From Microvirga lenta (GTDB taxonomy: Bacteria > Pseudomonadota > Alphaproteobacteria > Rhizobiales > Beijerinckiaceae): a stretch of 64,000 bases of DNA. The stretch spans positions 106,262-170,261 of the forward strand of contig NZ_JAJBBR010000013.1 in assembly GCF_020532555.1 (NCBI RefSeq). The letters run 5' to 3'. Position 1 is the stretch's first letter. Every line of letters starts with the position of its first letter. The translations under genes and the position numbers were made by a program. Below are positions 1 through 9,531 of this stretch, one piece after another. The notes beneath the pieces were generated by a model. It saw only the letters and a program-made list of their open reading frames with translations. It made no database searches and was not told the DNA's origin.

Positions 1-2992
1 CGTCACCGGGGAGCTTGCCCCCGACAAGAGCATACAGGTCAAGCTTTCGGGCGGCGGCGACATCTATCCCCGGTTCGATCTGGACGCGAAGGTCGGCCTG
101 GAGGGGCTGAGCGACGGAACGATGGTCCCGGACGTTGCGGGCAAGGCCCGGGTTCTGTTCGGCCCGCCGGCGCAGGTGGCGGCTGCCGGCATCCCGATCC
201 CGATCACCGTCGAAACCGAATTCAAGACCACGCCGGGCGCCGTCGAGCTCAGCCCGGTCAACATCGAGGCGGGCGAGGGCGGCGCGAGCCTGCGCATGAC
301 GGGGGAGGGCCGCATCCGGCTCGACGATCCCCGGATCTCCCTCAAGCTCGAAGGGCGCCGGCTCGATGCGGACAGCTTCATCCTGTCCTCGAACGGCCAG
401 GATTTCAAAAGCCGCCTGGCGCAATGGTCGATCCCGTCGGTCGCGGTTCCCATCGATCTCGATCTGAGCATCGACAGCATCGGGCTCGGCCAGGACGATC
501 TGACGAATGCCAATCTGCGCCTGTCCCTGGAAAAGGGCCGCGCACGGCTCGATCGCATCGAGTTCACGGCTCCGGGGGAAACCCGCGTCGCCATGGAGGG
601 CGAACTGGGGCTCACCACCCAGGGCGGCATCAACGGCAAGGTCGCCCTGGCCTCGAACCAGTCCGACCGCTTCGCCCGCTATCTCGAGCGGCTGAACATC
701 CGCTCGCCCTTCCTGAAGGTTCTCGACGGGCGCCCCTTCGAGGCGTCCTCCGACATTGCCTTCGCCAATCCGGTGCTCTCTTTCAACCGGCTGCGGGTGA
801 AGACCGGCGATGCCGTGATGACGGGCAATCTGCGCTACACCGCGCCCGAGGCGAATGCCCGCGGCAAGCTGGAGGCCCAGGTCGCCATCCAGAACCTGAA
901 CCTGGATCAACTGCCCCAGGTCTCCAGCATCTTCGACGCGACCGAGAACCTCGATGTCGGCTTCATCCTGGATGCGCGCAATGTCAGCGCGGGCAACCGC
1001 TCGGGATCCGGCCGGATCTCCGCCCGAATCCTCTCCGACGGACCGGCCCTCCTGGTCGAATCCCTCGAAATCGTGGATCTTGCCGGGGCCAATGCCCGGG
1101 TCAGCGGCCGCATCGCGCCGGACGGCACCGGCCGCATCGCCGGCAAAGTCACCGCCCAGCGGGCCGCCCCGCTGGTCGACCTCCTGGGCAGCGTCTGGGT
1201 CGGCGGCATCTCCAAGCTCGTACCGCATTTCCTGCGCGAGGGAGCGCTCGATCTCGACGTGGTGACGGAGCGGGTCGCGCCGGCGGCCGGCGGACCGGAG
1301 CTGCGCCTGCAGACGACCGCGCGGGGCACCGCTGCCGGCGGCACCTTCGAAGGTCAGGTCACGTCCGTGGACGGGCGGACCGAAAGCCTCAACGTCACCC
1401 TCGCGACGCCGAATACCGGACGGTGGGTCGAAAGGGCCAATCTCAACTCCCTGAACCGTCCCTCGAAGGTGGAGCTGCGCGGGACCCGGGTGGGCTCCGG
1501 GGTCTTCAACATCACCGTCGCAGGCGAGATCGGCGGGGTTCTCATCAACACCACCCGTCCCTTCGCCCTGAGCGCAGGCGACGACGTGGTGGACAGCGGC
1601 GAGATGGAAATCGCGACCCTGGACATCACGCCCTTCCTGCTTCTCCTCGGCGACGGCGCGGGCGTGAACCCTCCGGTGCCGGTCAAGGCGCGCATCACGC
1701 TCGGACGGGCGCGGGACGCGACGCTGCTCGACATTTCCGGGGAAGTCTCGAACAACCCGGTCCAGGCAAAGCTCACCGTGCGGTCCCGCTCCGAGATCGG
1801 CGGCGAAGTCTCCGTGGAGCGACTGTCCCTGCCGTGGCTCGTGACGACATTGGCTCTCAACGTCCCTCCCGGCGATCCGAACGCCACCGCTCTCTGGTCC
1901 ACGGCGCGCTTCGGCCAGAGCGGACGCCTCGTGACCGGCGGTCAGGTGCTCTTCCGGGCCCGGACGCTCGACCTCGGCCGCGGCCTTCAGGGAACGCGGG
2001 CGAGCTTCACGCTGGAGGCGATGCCCGACGGCATCTCGATCCGCAACCTCGACGCCATGATCGGCACCGGAACGCTGACCGGCTCGACCACGATCACCCG
2101 CCAAGGCGCGCTCGCCACCATCGTCGGCGAAGGCGCCATCCTCGACGTTCCCCTGTCGGCGCTGGTCGGAGCGACGCCGTTCAACGCGGTCCTGTCGGGC
2201 TCCCTCAAGTTCGGCACGGCGGCCGAGAGCCTGTCCGGCCTGGTCTCCAGCCTCGGCGGCGCCGGCGATTGGCGCCTGACCAATCTCAAGGTGCCGAATG
2301 CGGATCCTTCGGCCTTTGCGCGGGTGCTGCAGCAGGCCCTCGCGGACGAAGATCCGTTGGTGAAGGGCAAGGTGGAGGCCCTCATGGCCGCCGAGCTGGC
2401 ACGAGGGCAGCTCACGGCCGCCTCGGTAACGACTTCGGCCGCGCTGGTCGGCGGCTCCTTGCGTCTGTCGCCCTTCGTCCTGGACGGCGGTCCCGCCGTC
2501 TGGACGGGCGCCGTCGGCTATGACCTGAAGACCCTGGCGCTGGATGCGCGCGGAGCCTTGACGGCCAAGGCCGCGCCGCCCGAATGGACGGGCGCGCCGC
2601 CCTCGATAGGTCTGGGCTGGCGCGGCTCTTTGGCCGCGCCGGTCAGGGAGATCGACGCCGATCCGTTCCGCAACGGACTGGCCGCCATCGTGCTTCGGCG
2701 CGAACTCGAGAAGATCGAGGCGTTCGAACGCGCGGCCGCGGAGCGCCAGCGCCAGATCGAGGCCCAGCGGGAGGCGGAGCGCCAGCGGGCGCGGGCGGCG
2801 GCCGAGGAGGCCGCCCGACAGGCCCGGCAGCGCGAGGAGGCGGAGCGCGCCCGCATCGAGGCGGAGCGGATCCAATCGCAGCAGCAGAACCAGAATAACG
2901 AGGATCAGCCGGCGCCGTTCGCCATGCCGCCGCTCTCTCCGCCCGTCGAACTCGGAGCCCCGCCGGCCGTCCAGGGGGCGCCCGGCGGCTAG
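1..2992 (+). CDS. AsmA-like large periplasmic/envelope protein, 5' end outside window
   Basis: The reading frame is open from base 2, so the gene starts before the window and at least 996 residues are visible. The visible part is a long series of short alternating beta-strand segments (SLRMTGEGRIRL, LEGRRLDADSF and similar). This is typical of AsmA/DUF3971-type proteins, which shape the outer membrane or move lipid between membranes. The last 110 residues change character: an Arg/Glu/Ala-rich coiled coil (from about EKIEAFERAAAERQRQ) followed by a Gln/Asn and Pro-rich tail. The family call rests on overall pattern and is not a catalytic assignment. The stop codon lies inside a CTAG shared with the convergent RHH gene. 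Confidence 0.75.
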   Translation, partial: VTGELAPDKSIQVKLSGGGDIYPRFDLDAKVGLEGLSDGTMVPDVAGKARVLFGPPAQVAAAGIPIPITVETEFKTTPGAVELSPVNIEAGEGGASLRMTGEGRIRLDDPRISLKLEGRRLDADSFILSSNGQDFKSRLAQWSIPSVAVPIDLDLSIDSIGLGQDDLTNANLRLSLEKGRARLDRIEFTAPGETRVAMEGELGLTTQGGINGKVALASNQSDRFARYLERLNIRSPFLKVLDGRPFEASSDIAFANPVLSFNRLRVKTGDAVMTGNLRYTAPEANARGKLEAQVAIQNLNLDQLPQVSSIFDATENLDVGFILDARNVSAGNRSGSGRISARILSDGPALLVESLEIVDLAGANARVSGRIAPDGTGRIAGKVTAQRAAPLVDLLGSVWVGGISKLVPHFLREGALDLDVVTERVAPAAGGPELRLQTTARGTAAGGTFEGQVTSVDGRTESLNVTLATPNTGRWVERANLNSLNRPSKVELRGTRVGSGVFNITVAGEIGGVLINTTRPFALSAGDDVVDSGEMEIATLDITPFLLLLGDGAGVNPPVPVKARITLGRARDATLLDISGEVSNNPVQAKLTVRSRSEIGGEVSVERLSLPWLVTTLALNVPPGDPNATALWSTARFGQSGRLVTGGQVLFRARTLDLGRGLQGTRASFTLEAMPDGISIRNLDAMIGTGTLTGSTTITRQGALATIVGEGAILDVPLSALVGATPFNAVLSGSLKFGTAAESLSGLVSSLGGAGDWRLTNLKVPNADPSAFARVLQQALADEDPLVKGKVEALMAAELARGQLTAASVTTSAALVGGSLRLSPFVLDGGPAVWTGAVGYDLKTLALDARGALTAKAAPPEWTGAPPSIGLGWRGSLAAPVREIDADPFRNGLAAIVLRRELEKIEAFERAAAERQRQIEAQREAERQRARAAAEEAARQARQREEAERARIEAERIQSQQQNQNNEDQPAPFAMPPLSPPVELGAPPAVQGAPGG

Positions 2993-3243
2993 CCTCGAGC
3001 GGGATCGTCCTTGTCGGAAACAGGTCCGGGCATGTCCCGCAATCTCGCCAGAACGTAGACCCGGATGGCGGATGAGAGGTTCTGTTCGCCGCGCTCGGCG
3101 TCGATGCGGCCGATCAGGGCCTGAACGGAGGTGGAGTCGCGCTCCGCGATCTCCCGCAGAGCCTCCCAGAACGGCTCTTCAAGCGAAACGCTCGTGCGGT
3201 GGCCCGCAATGGCGACGGAGCGCTTTGCGATGCCCTGGCCCAT
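2989..3243 (-). CDS. Ribbon-helix-helix domain protein
   Basis: This 84-residue protein has a basic N-terminus and a strand-helix-helix pattern (HRTSVSLEEPFWEALREIAERDSTSVQALIGRID). It matches the RHH_4 type of small DNA-binding protein common in Rhizobiales; these are usually homodimers that bind through the N-terminal beta strand. It is the last gene of a fumC-DUF4169-RHH unit and its ATG directly abuts the TGA of DUF4169. Its own stop overlaps the stop of the convergent AsmA-like gene by 4 bp. The target is unknown. Confidence 0.8.
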   Translation of the reverse strand: MGQGIAKRSVAIAGHRTSVSLEEPFWEALREIAERDSTSVQALIGRIDAERGEQNLSSAIRVYVLARLRDMPGPVSDKDDPARG

Positions 3244-3429
3244 TCACGACGTCTCGTCGTCGCGCTTGTGGGAGTCGAGCTGGCGCTTCGCCAGCTCCTG
3301 CTCGGCCTTGGTCAGCTCCCGTTCGACCTTGGTGCGGCCGAAAGCGATGCGGTTTTCGGCGGCGCGGGCCTCCTTGTCGGCCCGCGCCTTCCGTTTGCGC
3401 GCCTGGCGCAGGTTGATGATCTCGGCCAT
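3244..3429 (-). CDS. DUF4169 family protein
   Basis: This is a 61-residue, highly charged protein beginning MAEIINLRQARKRKAR. Its Arg/Lys/Glu-rich helical composition is typical of DUF4169, a small alphaproteobacterial family of unknown function. It lies 18 bp downstream of fumC and touches the RHH gene with no spacer, so the three are probably co-transcribed. No catalytic or membrane features are visible. Confidence 0.8.
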   Translation of the reverse strand: MAEIINLRQARKRKARADKEARAAENRIAFGRTKVERELTKAEQELAKRQLDSHKRDDETS

Positions 3430-3447
3430 GGCGCCTCGTCTAAGGCT

Positions 3448-4842
3448 TTACTCGCCCGGAGAAAGCATGGTCTCGGGCCGCACGACGGCGTGGAAGTGAT
3501 CCTCCGCGACACCGGCCTTGAGGGCCTCTTCCTTCAGGGTCGTGCCGTTCTTGTGCGCCGATTTCGCGATGGCGGCCGCCTTGTCGTAGCCGATGGACGG
3601 GGCGAGAGCCGTCACGAGCATGAGGGAACGCTGCATCAGGTCGCCGATGCGCTCGTGGTTGGGCTCGATGCCGACCACGCAGTGATCGGTGAAGCTGATG
3701 GCGCCGTCCGCCAGCAGGCGGATCGACTGCAGCACCGCATTGGCGATCACAGGCTTGAACACGTTGAGCTCGAAATGGCCCTGGCTGCCCGCGAAGGTGA
3801 CCGTGGTCTGATTGCCGGCCACCTGCGCGCACAGCATCGTCATGGCCTCGGCCTGGGTCGGGTTGACCTTGCCGGGCATGATGGAGGAGCCGGGCTCGTT
3901 CTCAGGCAAGGAGATCTCGCCGAGACCCGAGCGCGGGCCGGAGCCCATCAGGCGGATGTCGTTGGCGATCTTGAACAGGCCGGCCGAGAGGCTGGCCAGG
4001 GCGCCGTGGGTGAAGACGAGCGCGTCGTGCGAGGCGAGCGCCTCGAATTTGTTCGCCGCCGAGGTGAAGGGCAGGGCGGTGAGTTCCACGACCTTCTGGG
4101 CGAAGCGGTCCGCGAATTCCGGATGGGCATTGAGGCCGGTGCCGACCGCGGTGCCGCCCTGGGCGAGGGCATAGATGCCGGGGAGCGTCGCCTCGATCCG
4201 GGCGATGCCGAGCTGGATCTGCATGGCATAGCCGGAGAATTCCTGCCCGAGCGTGACGGGCGTCGCATCCTGCAGGTGCGTGCGTCCGATCTTGACGATG
4301 TCCTTGAAGGCATCGGCCTTCGCGTCCAGCGCCTTGTGCAGGTGGCGGAGGGCGGGCAGCAGCCGGTCGTTGATCTCCCGCGCGACCGCAATGTGCATGG
4401 CGGTCGGGAAGCTGTCGTTCGAGGACTGGCCCATATTCACGTGGTCGTTGGGGTGAACGGGCTTCTTGCTGCCGCGCTCGCCGCCAAGGCGCTCGATGGC
4501 GAGGTTCGACAGAACCTCGTTCATGTTCATGTTGGACTGGGTGCCCGAGCCCGTCTGGTAGATCACCAGGGGAAACTCGTCGTCGTGCTTGCCCTGAACC
4601 ACGTCGGCCGCAGCATCCGCGATGGCATCGGCCAGGCGGGGATCGAGCTTGCCGAGATCCTTGTTCACCAGGGCCGCGGCCTGCTTCACGATGGCCAGAG
4701 CATGGACCAGGGGAAGGGGCATGCGGTCGGCGCCGATGCGGAAATTCTGGATCGAACGCTGCGTCTGGGCACCCCAGAGCTTGTCGGCGGGAACTTCGAT
4801 GGGGCCGAAGGTATCTGTTTCGATACGGGTAGCGGGCGACAT
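3448..4842 (-). CDS. fumC: Class II fumarate hydratase
   Basis: Fumarase C is an iron-independent homotetramer that interconverts fumarate and L-malate in the TCA cycle. The product is 464 residues, the usual class II length. It contains the superfamily signature [13 protein letters not shown], and the substrate-binding stretches [27 protein letters not shown] and [16 protein letters not shown] are all intact. The start [18 protein letters not shown] is preceded by an AGAGGTCAGG Shine-Dalgarno-like stretch. It heads the fumC-DUF4169-RHH unit and diverges from the P450 gene across 67 bp. Confidence 0.97.
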   Translation of the reverse strand: MSPATRIETDTFGPIEVPADKLWGAQTQRSIQNFRIGADRMPLPLVHALAIVKQAAALVNKDLGKLDPRLADAIADAAADVVQGKHDDEFPLVIYQTGSGTQSNMNMNEVLSNLAIERLGGERGSKKPVHPNDHVNMGQSSNDSFPTAMHIAVAREINDRLLPALRHLHKALDAKADAFKDIVKIGRTHLQDATPVTLGQEFSGYAMQIQLGIARIEATLPGIYALAQGGTAVGTGLNAHPEFADRFAQKVVELTALPFTSAANKFEALASHDALVFTHGALASLSAGLFKIANDIRLMGSGPRSGLGEISLPENEPGSSIMPGKVNPTQAEAMTMLCAQVAGNQTTVTFAGSQGHFELNVFKPVIANAVLQSIRLLADGAISFTDHCVVGIEPNHERIGDLMQRSLMLVTALAPSIGYDKAAAIAKSAHKNGTTLKEEALKAGVAEDHFHAVVRPETMLSPGE

Positions 4843-4909
4843 CCTGACCTCTTTCGATGGAGTTTCGTGTTCTTATCTCAAAGTTGTGCGCCCGCAACAG
4901 CGAACCAGC

Positions 4910-6325
4910 ATGGAGGCCTTGCAAAATCCGATGACCGGAACCCTCGAAGTGCCTCTTTTCCGCCCGCCGGCGCCGACGCCGCTCTCCGAACCGCCCGGCC
5001 TTCTGTCCTTCCTGCTGGCCCTGCGCCGCAATCCGCTCACCACCTGGACCGAACGGCATTTCGAAGAGCCGGTCCTGTCCGGAGAGGGTGTCCTGGGCCG
5101 CATCACGGTGGTGAACGACCCCGCCGTCATTCGCCACATCCTCCTGGATAACGCAGCCAACTACCGAAAAGACGATCTCCAGTTGCGGGTTTTGGCTCCG
5201 GGCCTCGGCCGCGGGCTCCTCACGGCGGAAGGGGATGAGTGGAAGCTCCAGCGCCGCACCATCTCGCCCCTGTTCACGCCGCGCACCGTGGGCAGCTTCT
5301 TCCCCGCCATGGTCGGATCGGCCGAGCGGCTCATCCGGCGCTGGCTGCGGCGGCCCGACGGCAGAATCGTCGACGCCTCCGTCGAGATGACCCGCGTGAC
5401 CCTGGACGTGCTGGAGCGGACGATCTTCACCCAGGGCGTCGCCCGCGATCCCGATGCCCTCGGACGCGCCATTACCCGCTACTTCGAAGGACTGGGGCGG
5501 GTCGATCCCGTGGACATCTTCGGGCTTCCCGCCTGGATTCCCCGTGTCGGGCGCTGGCGGGCAAAGCCGGCCATCCGTTTCTTCGAGGAGCTGGTCGGGG
5601 AACTGATCGAAGGAAGACGGGCGCTGCTCGCCCGGGGCGATCCGGCACCGCGGGACCTGCTGACGCTCCTCCTGGAGGCGGCGGACCCGGAGACCGGCAA
5701 GGGGTTGAGCGATATCGAGCTGCGCGCCAACATCGTCACCTTCATCGGCGCCGGGCACGAGACCACCGCCAATGCCCTGTCATGGTCGCTCTATCTGCTG
5801 TCCCAGGACGAGCGGGCCCGCAGCCGGATCGAGCAGGAGGTGGACGAGGTCCTGGGGGAGGGGCCCTTCGAACCGCACCATCTGGAAGGGCTGGTCTATA
5901 CCCGCGCGGTTCTCGACGAGGCGATGCGCCTCTACCCTCCCGCGCCGTTCCTGAGCCGCGCGGCCGTCGAGGACGACCAGATCGGGGATCTGCATATTCC
6001 TGCCGGATCCATCGTGACGGTCGCGCCCTACGTCCTCCACCGGCACCGAACCTTGTGGGACCACCCCGACGCTTTCCGCCCCGAGCGCTTCCTGCCTGAG
6101 GAGCGCGGACGCATCGACCGCTTCGCCTATCTTCCCTTCGGGGCGGGTCCCCGGGTCTGCATCGGCGCGAGCTTTTCGTTGCAGGAGGCGGTGATCGTGC
6201 TGGCGAGCATCGTCCGGACCGTCAGGCTCGATCTCGTGGAGGGCCACGAGGTGGTGCCGCTGCACCGAATCACCCTCAGGCCGCGCGACGGCCTGCCGAT
6301 GCGCCTGACGAGGCGCAAAGGCTGA
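4910..6325 (+). CDS. Cytochrome P450
   Basis: This is a soluble heme-thiolate monooxygenase of about 471 residues. The I-helix oxygen-binding motif is GAGHETTANALSW. The K-helix ExxR is in DEAMRLYPP. The heme loop FGAGPRVCIGASF supplies the cysteine ligand. No membrane anchor or fused reductase is seen, so it needs separate redox partners, and none is adjacent. The ATG at 4910 was chosen because the frame upstream is antisense to fumC; the ATG at 4931 is an alternative. The substrate cannot be inferred. Confidence 0.9.
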   Translation: MEALQNPMTGTLEVPLFRPPAPTPLSEPPGLLSFLLALRRNPLTTWTERHFEEPVLSGEGVLGRITVVNDPAVIRHILLDNAANYRKDDLQLRVLAPGLGRGLLTAEGDEWKLQRRTISPLFTPRTVGSFFPAMVGSAERLIRRWLRRPDGRIVDASVEMTRVTLDVLERTIFTQGVARDPDALGRAITRYFEGLGRVDPVDIFGLPAWIPRVGRWRAKPAIRFFEELVGELIEGRRALLARGDPAPRDLLTLLLEAADPETGKGLSDIELRANIVTFIGAGHETTANALSWSLYLLSQDERARSRIEQEVDEVLGEGPFEPHHLEGLVYTRAVLDEAMRLYPPAPFLSRAAVEDDQIGDLHIPAGSIVTVAPYVLHRHRTLWDHPDAFRPERFLPEERGRIDRFAYLPFGAGPRVCIGASFSLQEAVIVLASIVRTVRLDLVEGHEVVPLHRITLRPRDGLPMRLTRRKG

Positions 6326-6361
6326 CATGCCGGAACGGCGGGAGCGGTCGGTCGGAAGGGA

Positions 6362-6982
6362 TCAGCTCTTCTTCCGGAAGGCGTCGAGGCTGACCACTTC
6401 GGCGCTGCCGGTCTGGCCGGGCTCGGTCGCTTCCTTCTGAGCCTCGCCCGTCTGCCCCTGTGCCGCAGGCTGCTCCTGCGGGGCGCCCGGTTCAGGCTTG
6501 TCGGCGGCGGGCTTCTTCTCGGCCGCAGGCTTGCGAGGCTGCTTGAGTTCGACGGGAGGCGAGTCGCTGCTGCGGGCCGGCACCGGAGCGGGCGGGGCCT
6601 CCACGATTTCCTCCTCCTCGTCGTCCGGGCTGTCGAATTTCAATCCGAACTGGACCGAGGGATCGAAGAAGCCCGTGAGAGAATCGAACGGGACGAGCAG
6701 GCGCTCGGGAACGCCGGAAAACGACAACCCGATCTCGAAGGCATGTTCGGTCACCCCGAGATCCCAGAACTGATGCTGGAGGACGATCGTCATCTCCTGC
6801 GGATACTTTTCGCGCAGGCGGTTCGACAGGCGCACGCCGGGGAAGTCGGTGCGGAAAGAGATGTAGAAGTGATGCTCGCCCGGAAGGCCGTCCTTCGCGG
6901 TATCGACCAAAACCTTGCGCACGACGCCCCGGAGGGCGTCCTGAACCAGGAGATCGTAACGGATCAGGTCTTTGACGGCCAT
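6362..6982 (-). CDS. sspB: SspB-family ClpXP adaptor
   Basis: SspB delivers ssrA-tagged and other substrates to the ClpXP protease. Residues 1 to about 125 form the SspB fold (VKDLIRYDLLVQDALRGVV, HFYISFRTDFPGVRL, ALIVLQH-like strand, AFEIGLSFSGVPERLLVPF). An acidic and then Pro/Ala/Lys-rich linker follows. The C-terminal segment SAEVVSLDAFRKKS resembles the ClpX-binding tail of alphaproteobacterial SspB. The total of 206 residues is longer than the enteric protein because of the linker, which is usual in this class. It is transcribed alone, with a 277-bp gap to thyA. Confidence 0.88.
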   Translation of the reverse strand: MAVKDLIRYDLLVQDALRGVVRKVLVDTAKDGLPGEHHFYISFRTDFPGVRLSNRLREKYPQEMTIVLQHQFWDLGVTEHAFEIGLSFSGVPERLLVPFDSLTGFFDPSVQFGLKFDSPDDEEEEIVEAPPAPVPARSSDSPPVELKQPRKPAAEKKPAADKPEPGAPQEQPAAQGQTGEAQKEATEPGQTGSAEVVSLDAFRKKS

Positions 6983-7259
6983 ATGAAAGCCCTTGAAAAA
7001 AGAAAAATGGAGACTTCTGTCGCCAGAGGCCTCCGAACCCGCCCGGCAGTCAACTGCCAGGGTCTTGATCCGGTTTCAAGCCCTGCCGAGGCAGGTCCCG
7101 ACGCCGGAGCAGCATGGACATTTCCAGCCTTGCGGCCGGCCGCGACAGTATAGGAAAGGCCGACGGAATTTGAAAGACCGGGGACAAGTTCGCGAAACAG
7201 CGATATTGCCTCTCGGAACGGGAGTGCCCACCACATTATGATGGGGCGAGGAGCCTGTC

Positions 7260-8054
7260 ATGCAAGCCTATCACGATCTGTTACGCCGCATCTTGGACGA
7301 AGGCGTCCGCAAGGACGACCGGACGGGAACCGGGACGATCTCCGTCTTCGGCCATCAGATGCGTTTCGATCTGAGCGAGGGCTTTCCTCTCGTCACCACC
7401 AAGAAGCTGCATCTGAGATCCATCGTTCACGAGCTTCTCTGGTTCCTGAAGGGCGATACGAATATCGGATACCTGAAGGAGAACGGCGTCTCGATCTGGG
7501 ACGAATGGGCCGACGAGAACGGCGACCTCGGGCCGGTCTACGGCAAGCAGTGGCGCTCCTGGGCGAAGCCCGATGGCGGCACGGTCGACCAGATCCAGTG
7601 GGTGCTCGACGAGATCCGCCGCAATCCGGATTCCCGGCGCCTGATCGTCTCCGCCTGGAACCCGGCCGATCTCGACAAGATGGCCCTCGCACCCTGCCAC
7701 TGCCTGTTCCAATTCTACGTGGCCGAGGGACGCCTGTCCTGCCAGCTCTATCAACGCTCGGCGGACGTGTTCCTCGGCGTGCCGTTCAACATCGCGTCCT
7801 ATGCGCTGCTCACGCACATGATGGCCCAGGCCTCCGGGCTGCAGCCCGGCGACTTCGTCCATTCCTTCGGCGACGCCCATCTCTACCTGAACCACCTGGA
7901 GCAGGCCCGCCTGCAGCTGTCCCGAGATCCGCGGCCGCTGCCGAAGCTGCGGCTCAACCCGACCGTGCGCTCCCTCTTCGACTTCACCTTCGAGGACATC
8001 GCAATCGAGGATTACGACCCGCATCCGGCCATCAAGGCTCCCGTCGCGGTCTAG
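7260..8054 (+). CDS. thyA: Thymidylate synthase
   Basis: ThyA methylates dUMP to dTMP using methylene-tetrahydrofolate, producing dihydrofolate. The 264-residue length equals the standard bacterial enzyme. The catalytic cysteine sits in [12 protein letters not shown], and the N-terminal [17 protein letters not shown] and the dUMP-binding [20 protein letters not shown] segments are intact. The ATG follows a GGCGAGGAG ribosome-binding site. It begins the run thyA-DUF2293-GNAT-folA, so the enzyme that makes dihydrofolate and the one that recycles it are probably co-expressed. Confidence 0.98.
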   Translation: MQAYHDLLRRILDEGVRKDDRTGTGTISVFGHQMRFDLSEGFPLVTTKKLHLRSIVHELLWFLKGDTNIGYLKENGVSIWDEWADENGDLGPVYGKQWRSWAKPDGGTVDQIQWVLDEIRRNPDSRRLIVSAWNPADLDKMALAPCHCLFQFYVAEGRLSCQLYQRSADVFLGVPFNIASYALLTHMMAQASGLQPGDFVHSFGDAHLYLNHLEQARLQLSRDPRPLPKLRLNPTVRSLFDFTFEDIAIEDYDPHPAIKAPVAV

Positions 8055-8060
8055 GCTTCC

Positions 8061-8366
8061 ATGAACAGGCGCGAGGCCATCGAGAGTGCCGTCCGAATCC
8101 TCGCGCCGCGCATCCCGCGGCACGAATTCGAGGCGGTGACGGATCATGCCCTCGGCAGCAGGGGGCTCCACACGGCGTCGCCGGAGGCGGCGGCCTGGCT
8201 CTCCCTCGTCGCCTATATCCGTCACCGCTTCACGGATTACGACAGTCTCCTGGACGAGGGCTACGATGTGGAGAGCGCCCGTTTCTTCGTGCTCGACGAC
8301 ATGAACGGGATTCTCGAAGGATGGGGATCGCCCCGCCGCGTGCAGGCGGAGGACGAGGCCGATTAG
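8061..8366 (+). CDS. DUF2293 domain protein
   Basis: This 101-residue protein has the alphaproteobacterial DUF2293 pattern: AVRILAPRIPRHEFEAVTDHAL, then AAWLSLVAYIRHRFTDYDSLLDEGYDVESARFFV. Its function is unknown. It starts 6 bp after the thyA stop, so it is almost certainly in the thyA-folA transcript. No signal peptide, membrane segment or catalytic motif is visible. Confidence 0.82.
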   Translation: MNRREAIESAVRILAPRIPRHEFEAVTDHALGSRGLHTASPEAAAWLSLVAYIRHRFTDYDSLLDEGYDVESARFFVLDDMNGILEGWGSPRRVQAEDEAD

Positions 8367-8404
8367 GGCTCGACAGAACGCCCAAGCTTGGGCACAAACT
8401 CTTC

Positions 8405-8887
8405 ATGTCTCTCATCATCCGCCAGGCCGAACCCCGGGACGCCTCCCAAGTGTTCGCATTCATCCGCGAGCTTGCCGAGTACGAACGGCTGGCCCACGAG
8501 GTCGATGCGACGGAGGAGGGCATCGCGAAAGCTCTTTTCGCGCCCGAACCGCGCGTCTTCGCGGACATTGCGGAATGGGACGGTAAGCCGGCGGGCTTCG
8601 CCCTGTGGTTCTACAACTTCTCCACCTTCCGCGGCCGTCACGGCATCTACCTCGAGGATCTCTTCGTCCGGCCCGACTTCCGGTCGAAGGGAATCGGCAA
8701 GGCCCTCCTGCGCCACCTGGCGCAGCGATGCCTCGCGGAGGGACTGGCGCGGCTCGAATGGTGGGTGCTCGACTGGAACGAGCCGGCCCTGCGCTTCTAC
8801 CGGTCCATCGGAGCCGTGCCCATGGACGAGTGGACGGTGCAGCGCGTGACCGGCGATCAACTCCTCAATCTCGCGGAGGCGTCGTGA
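8405..8887 (+). CDS. GNAT family N-acetyltransferase
   Basis: This is a single-domain GNAT acetyltransferase of 160 residues. The acetyl-CoA loop is VRPDFRSKGIGKALLRHLAQRC, preceded by the beta-4 strand GIYLEDLFV. The C-terminal LARLEWWVLDWNEPALRFYRSIGA is the pattern of diamine/spermidine-type acetyltransferases, but the substrate is not certain. The ATG at 8405 was chosen because the upstream frame is antisense-like sequence inside thyA and DUF2293. The stop overlaps the GTG of folA (GTGA). Confidence 0.9.
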   Translation: MSLIIRQAEPRDASQVFAFIRELAEYERLAHEVDATEEGIAKALFAPEPRVFADIAEWDGKPAGFALWFYNFSTFRGRHGIYLEDLFVRPDFRSKGIGKALLRHLAQRCLAEGLARLEWWVLDWNEPALRFYRSIGAVPMDEWTVQRVTGDQLLNLAEAS

Positions 8888-9396
8888 CCGCACCCCTCAT
8901 CATCGTCGTTGCCGTCGCCGAGAACGGAGTCATCGGGCGGGACAACCAGCTCCTCTGGCGGCTCAGGACGGACCTGCGGCGTTTTCGCGAGCTCACCTGG
9001 GGCAAGCCGATGATCATGGGACGCAAGACGTTCCAATCGCTGGGCAAACCGCTGCCGGGACGGGAGTCCATCGTTCTGACCCGGGATCCGGCCTTCTCCG
9101 CGGAGGGCGTCCATGTGGCCCGGTCCTGGGATGAGGCCGTCGCGTTGGGCTCCTCCGTCGCGCAGGCCATGGGCGCGGAGGAGGTGGCCGTGGCGGGCGG
9201 AGCGGAAATCTACGCTCTCGCGCTGCCGCATGTGCAGAAAATCTACCTCACCGAAGTTCACGCCTCTCCGGAGGGCGATACGATCTTCCCGGATTTCGAC
9301 AGGTCACGCTTCCGTGAAGTGCGACGTAGTGAACATCGAAAAGGGGCCGACGACGAGCATTCGTTTACCTTCATCGACCTGGAACGTCGCACTTAA
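8884..9396 (+). CDS. folA: Dihydrofolate reductase
   Basis: FolA reduces dihydrofolate to tetrahydrofolate with NADPH. The 170-residue protein shows VAVAENGVIGRDNQLLWRL at the N-terminus and the substrate-region acid in RTDLRRF. MIMGRKTFQSLGKPLPGRESIVLTR forms the NADPH-binding core. The start is a GTG that overlaps the stop of the GNAT gene by 4 bp, and the next in-frame methionine would remove the first strands. Its position in the thyA operon matches its role in dihydrofolate recycling. Confidence 0.95.
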   Translation: MTAPLIIVVAVAENGVIGRDNQLLWRLRTDLRRFRELTWGKPMIMGRKTFQSLGKPLPGRESIVLTRDPAFSAEGVHVARSWDEAVALGSSVAQAMGAEEVAVAGGAEIYALALPHVQKIYLTEVHASPEGDTIFPDFDRSRFREVRRSEHRKGADDEHSFTFIDLERRT

Positions 9397-9531
9397 GGCC
9401 TTGAAGAGTTGACGAAAGCCCCGACAATCACCAAGTCGCAGCCTTGACAGGCGGGAGAAACAACACCCACAACCGCCTTATACCTTTTCGGCTCGACCGG
9501 CCGGACTTTTCAGAGTGAGGAATGGCAACCT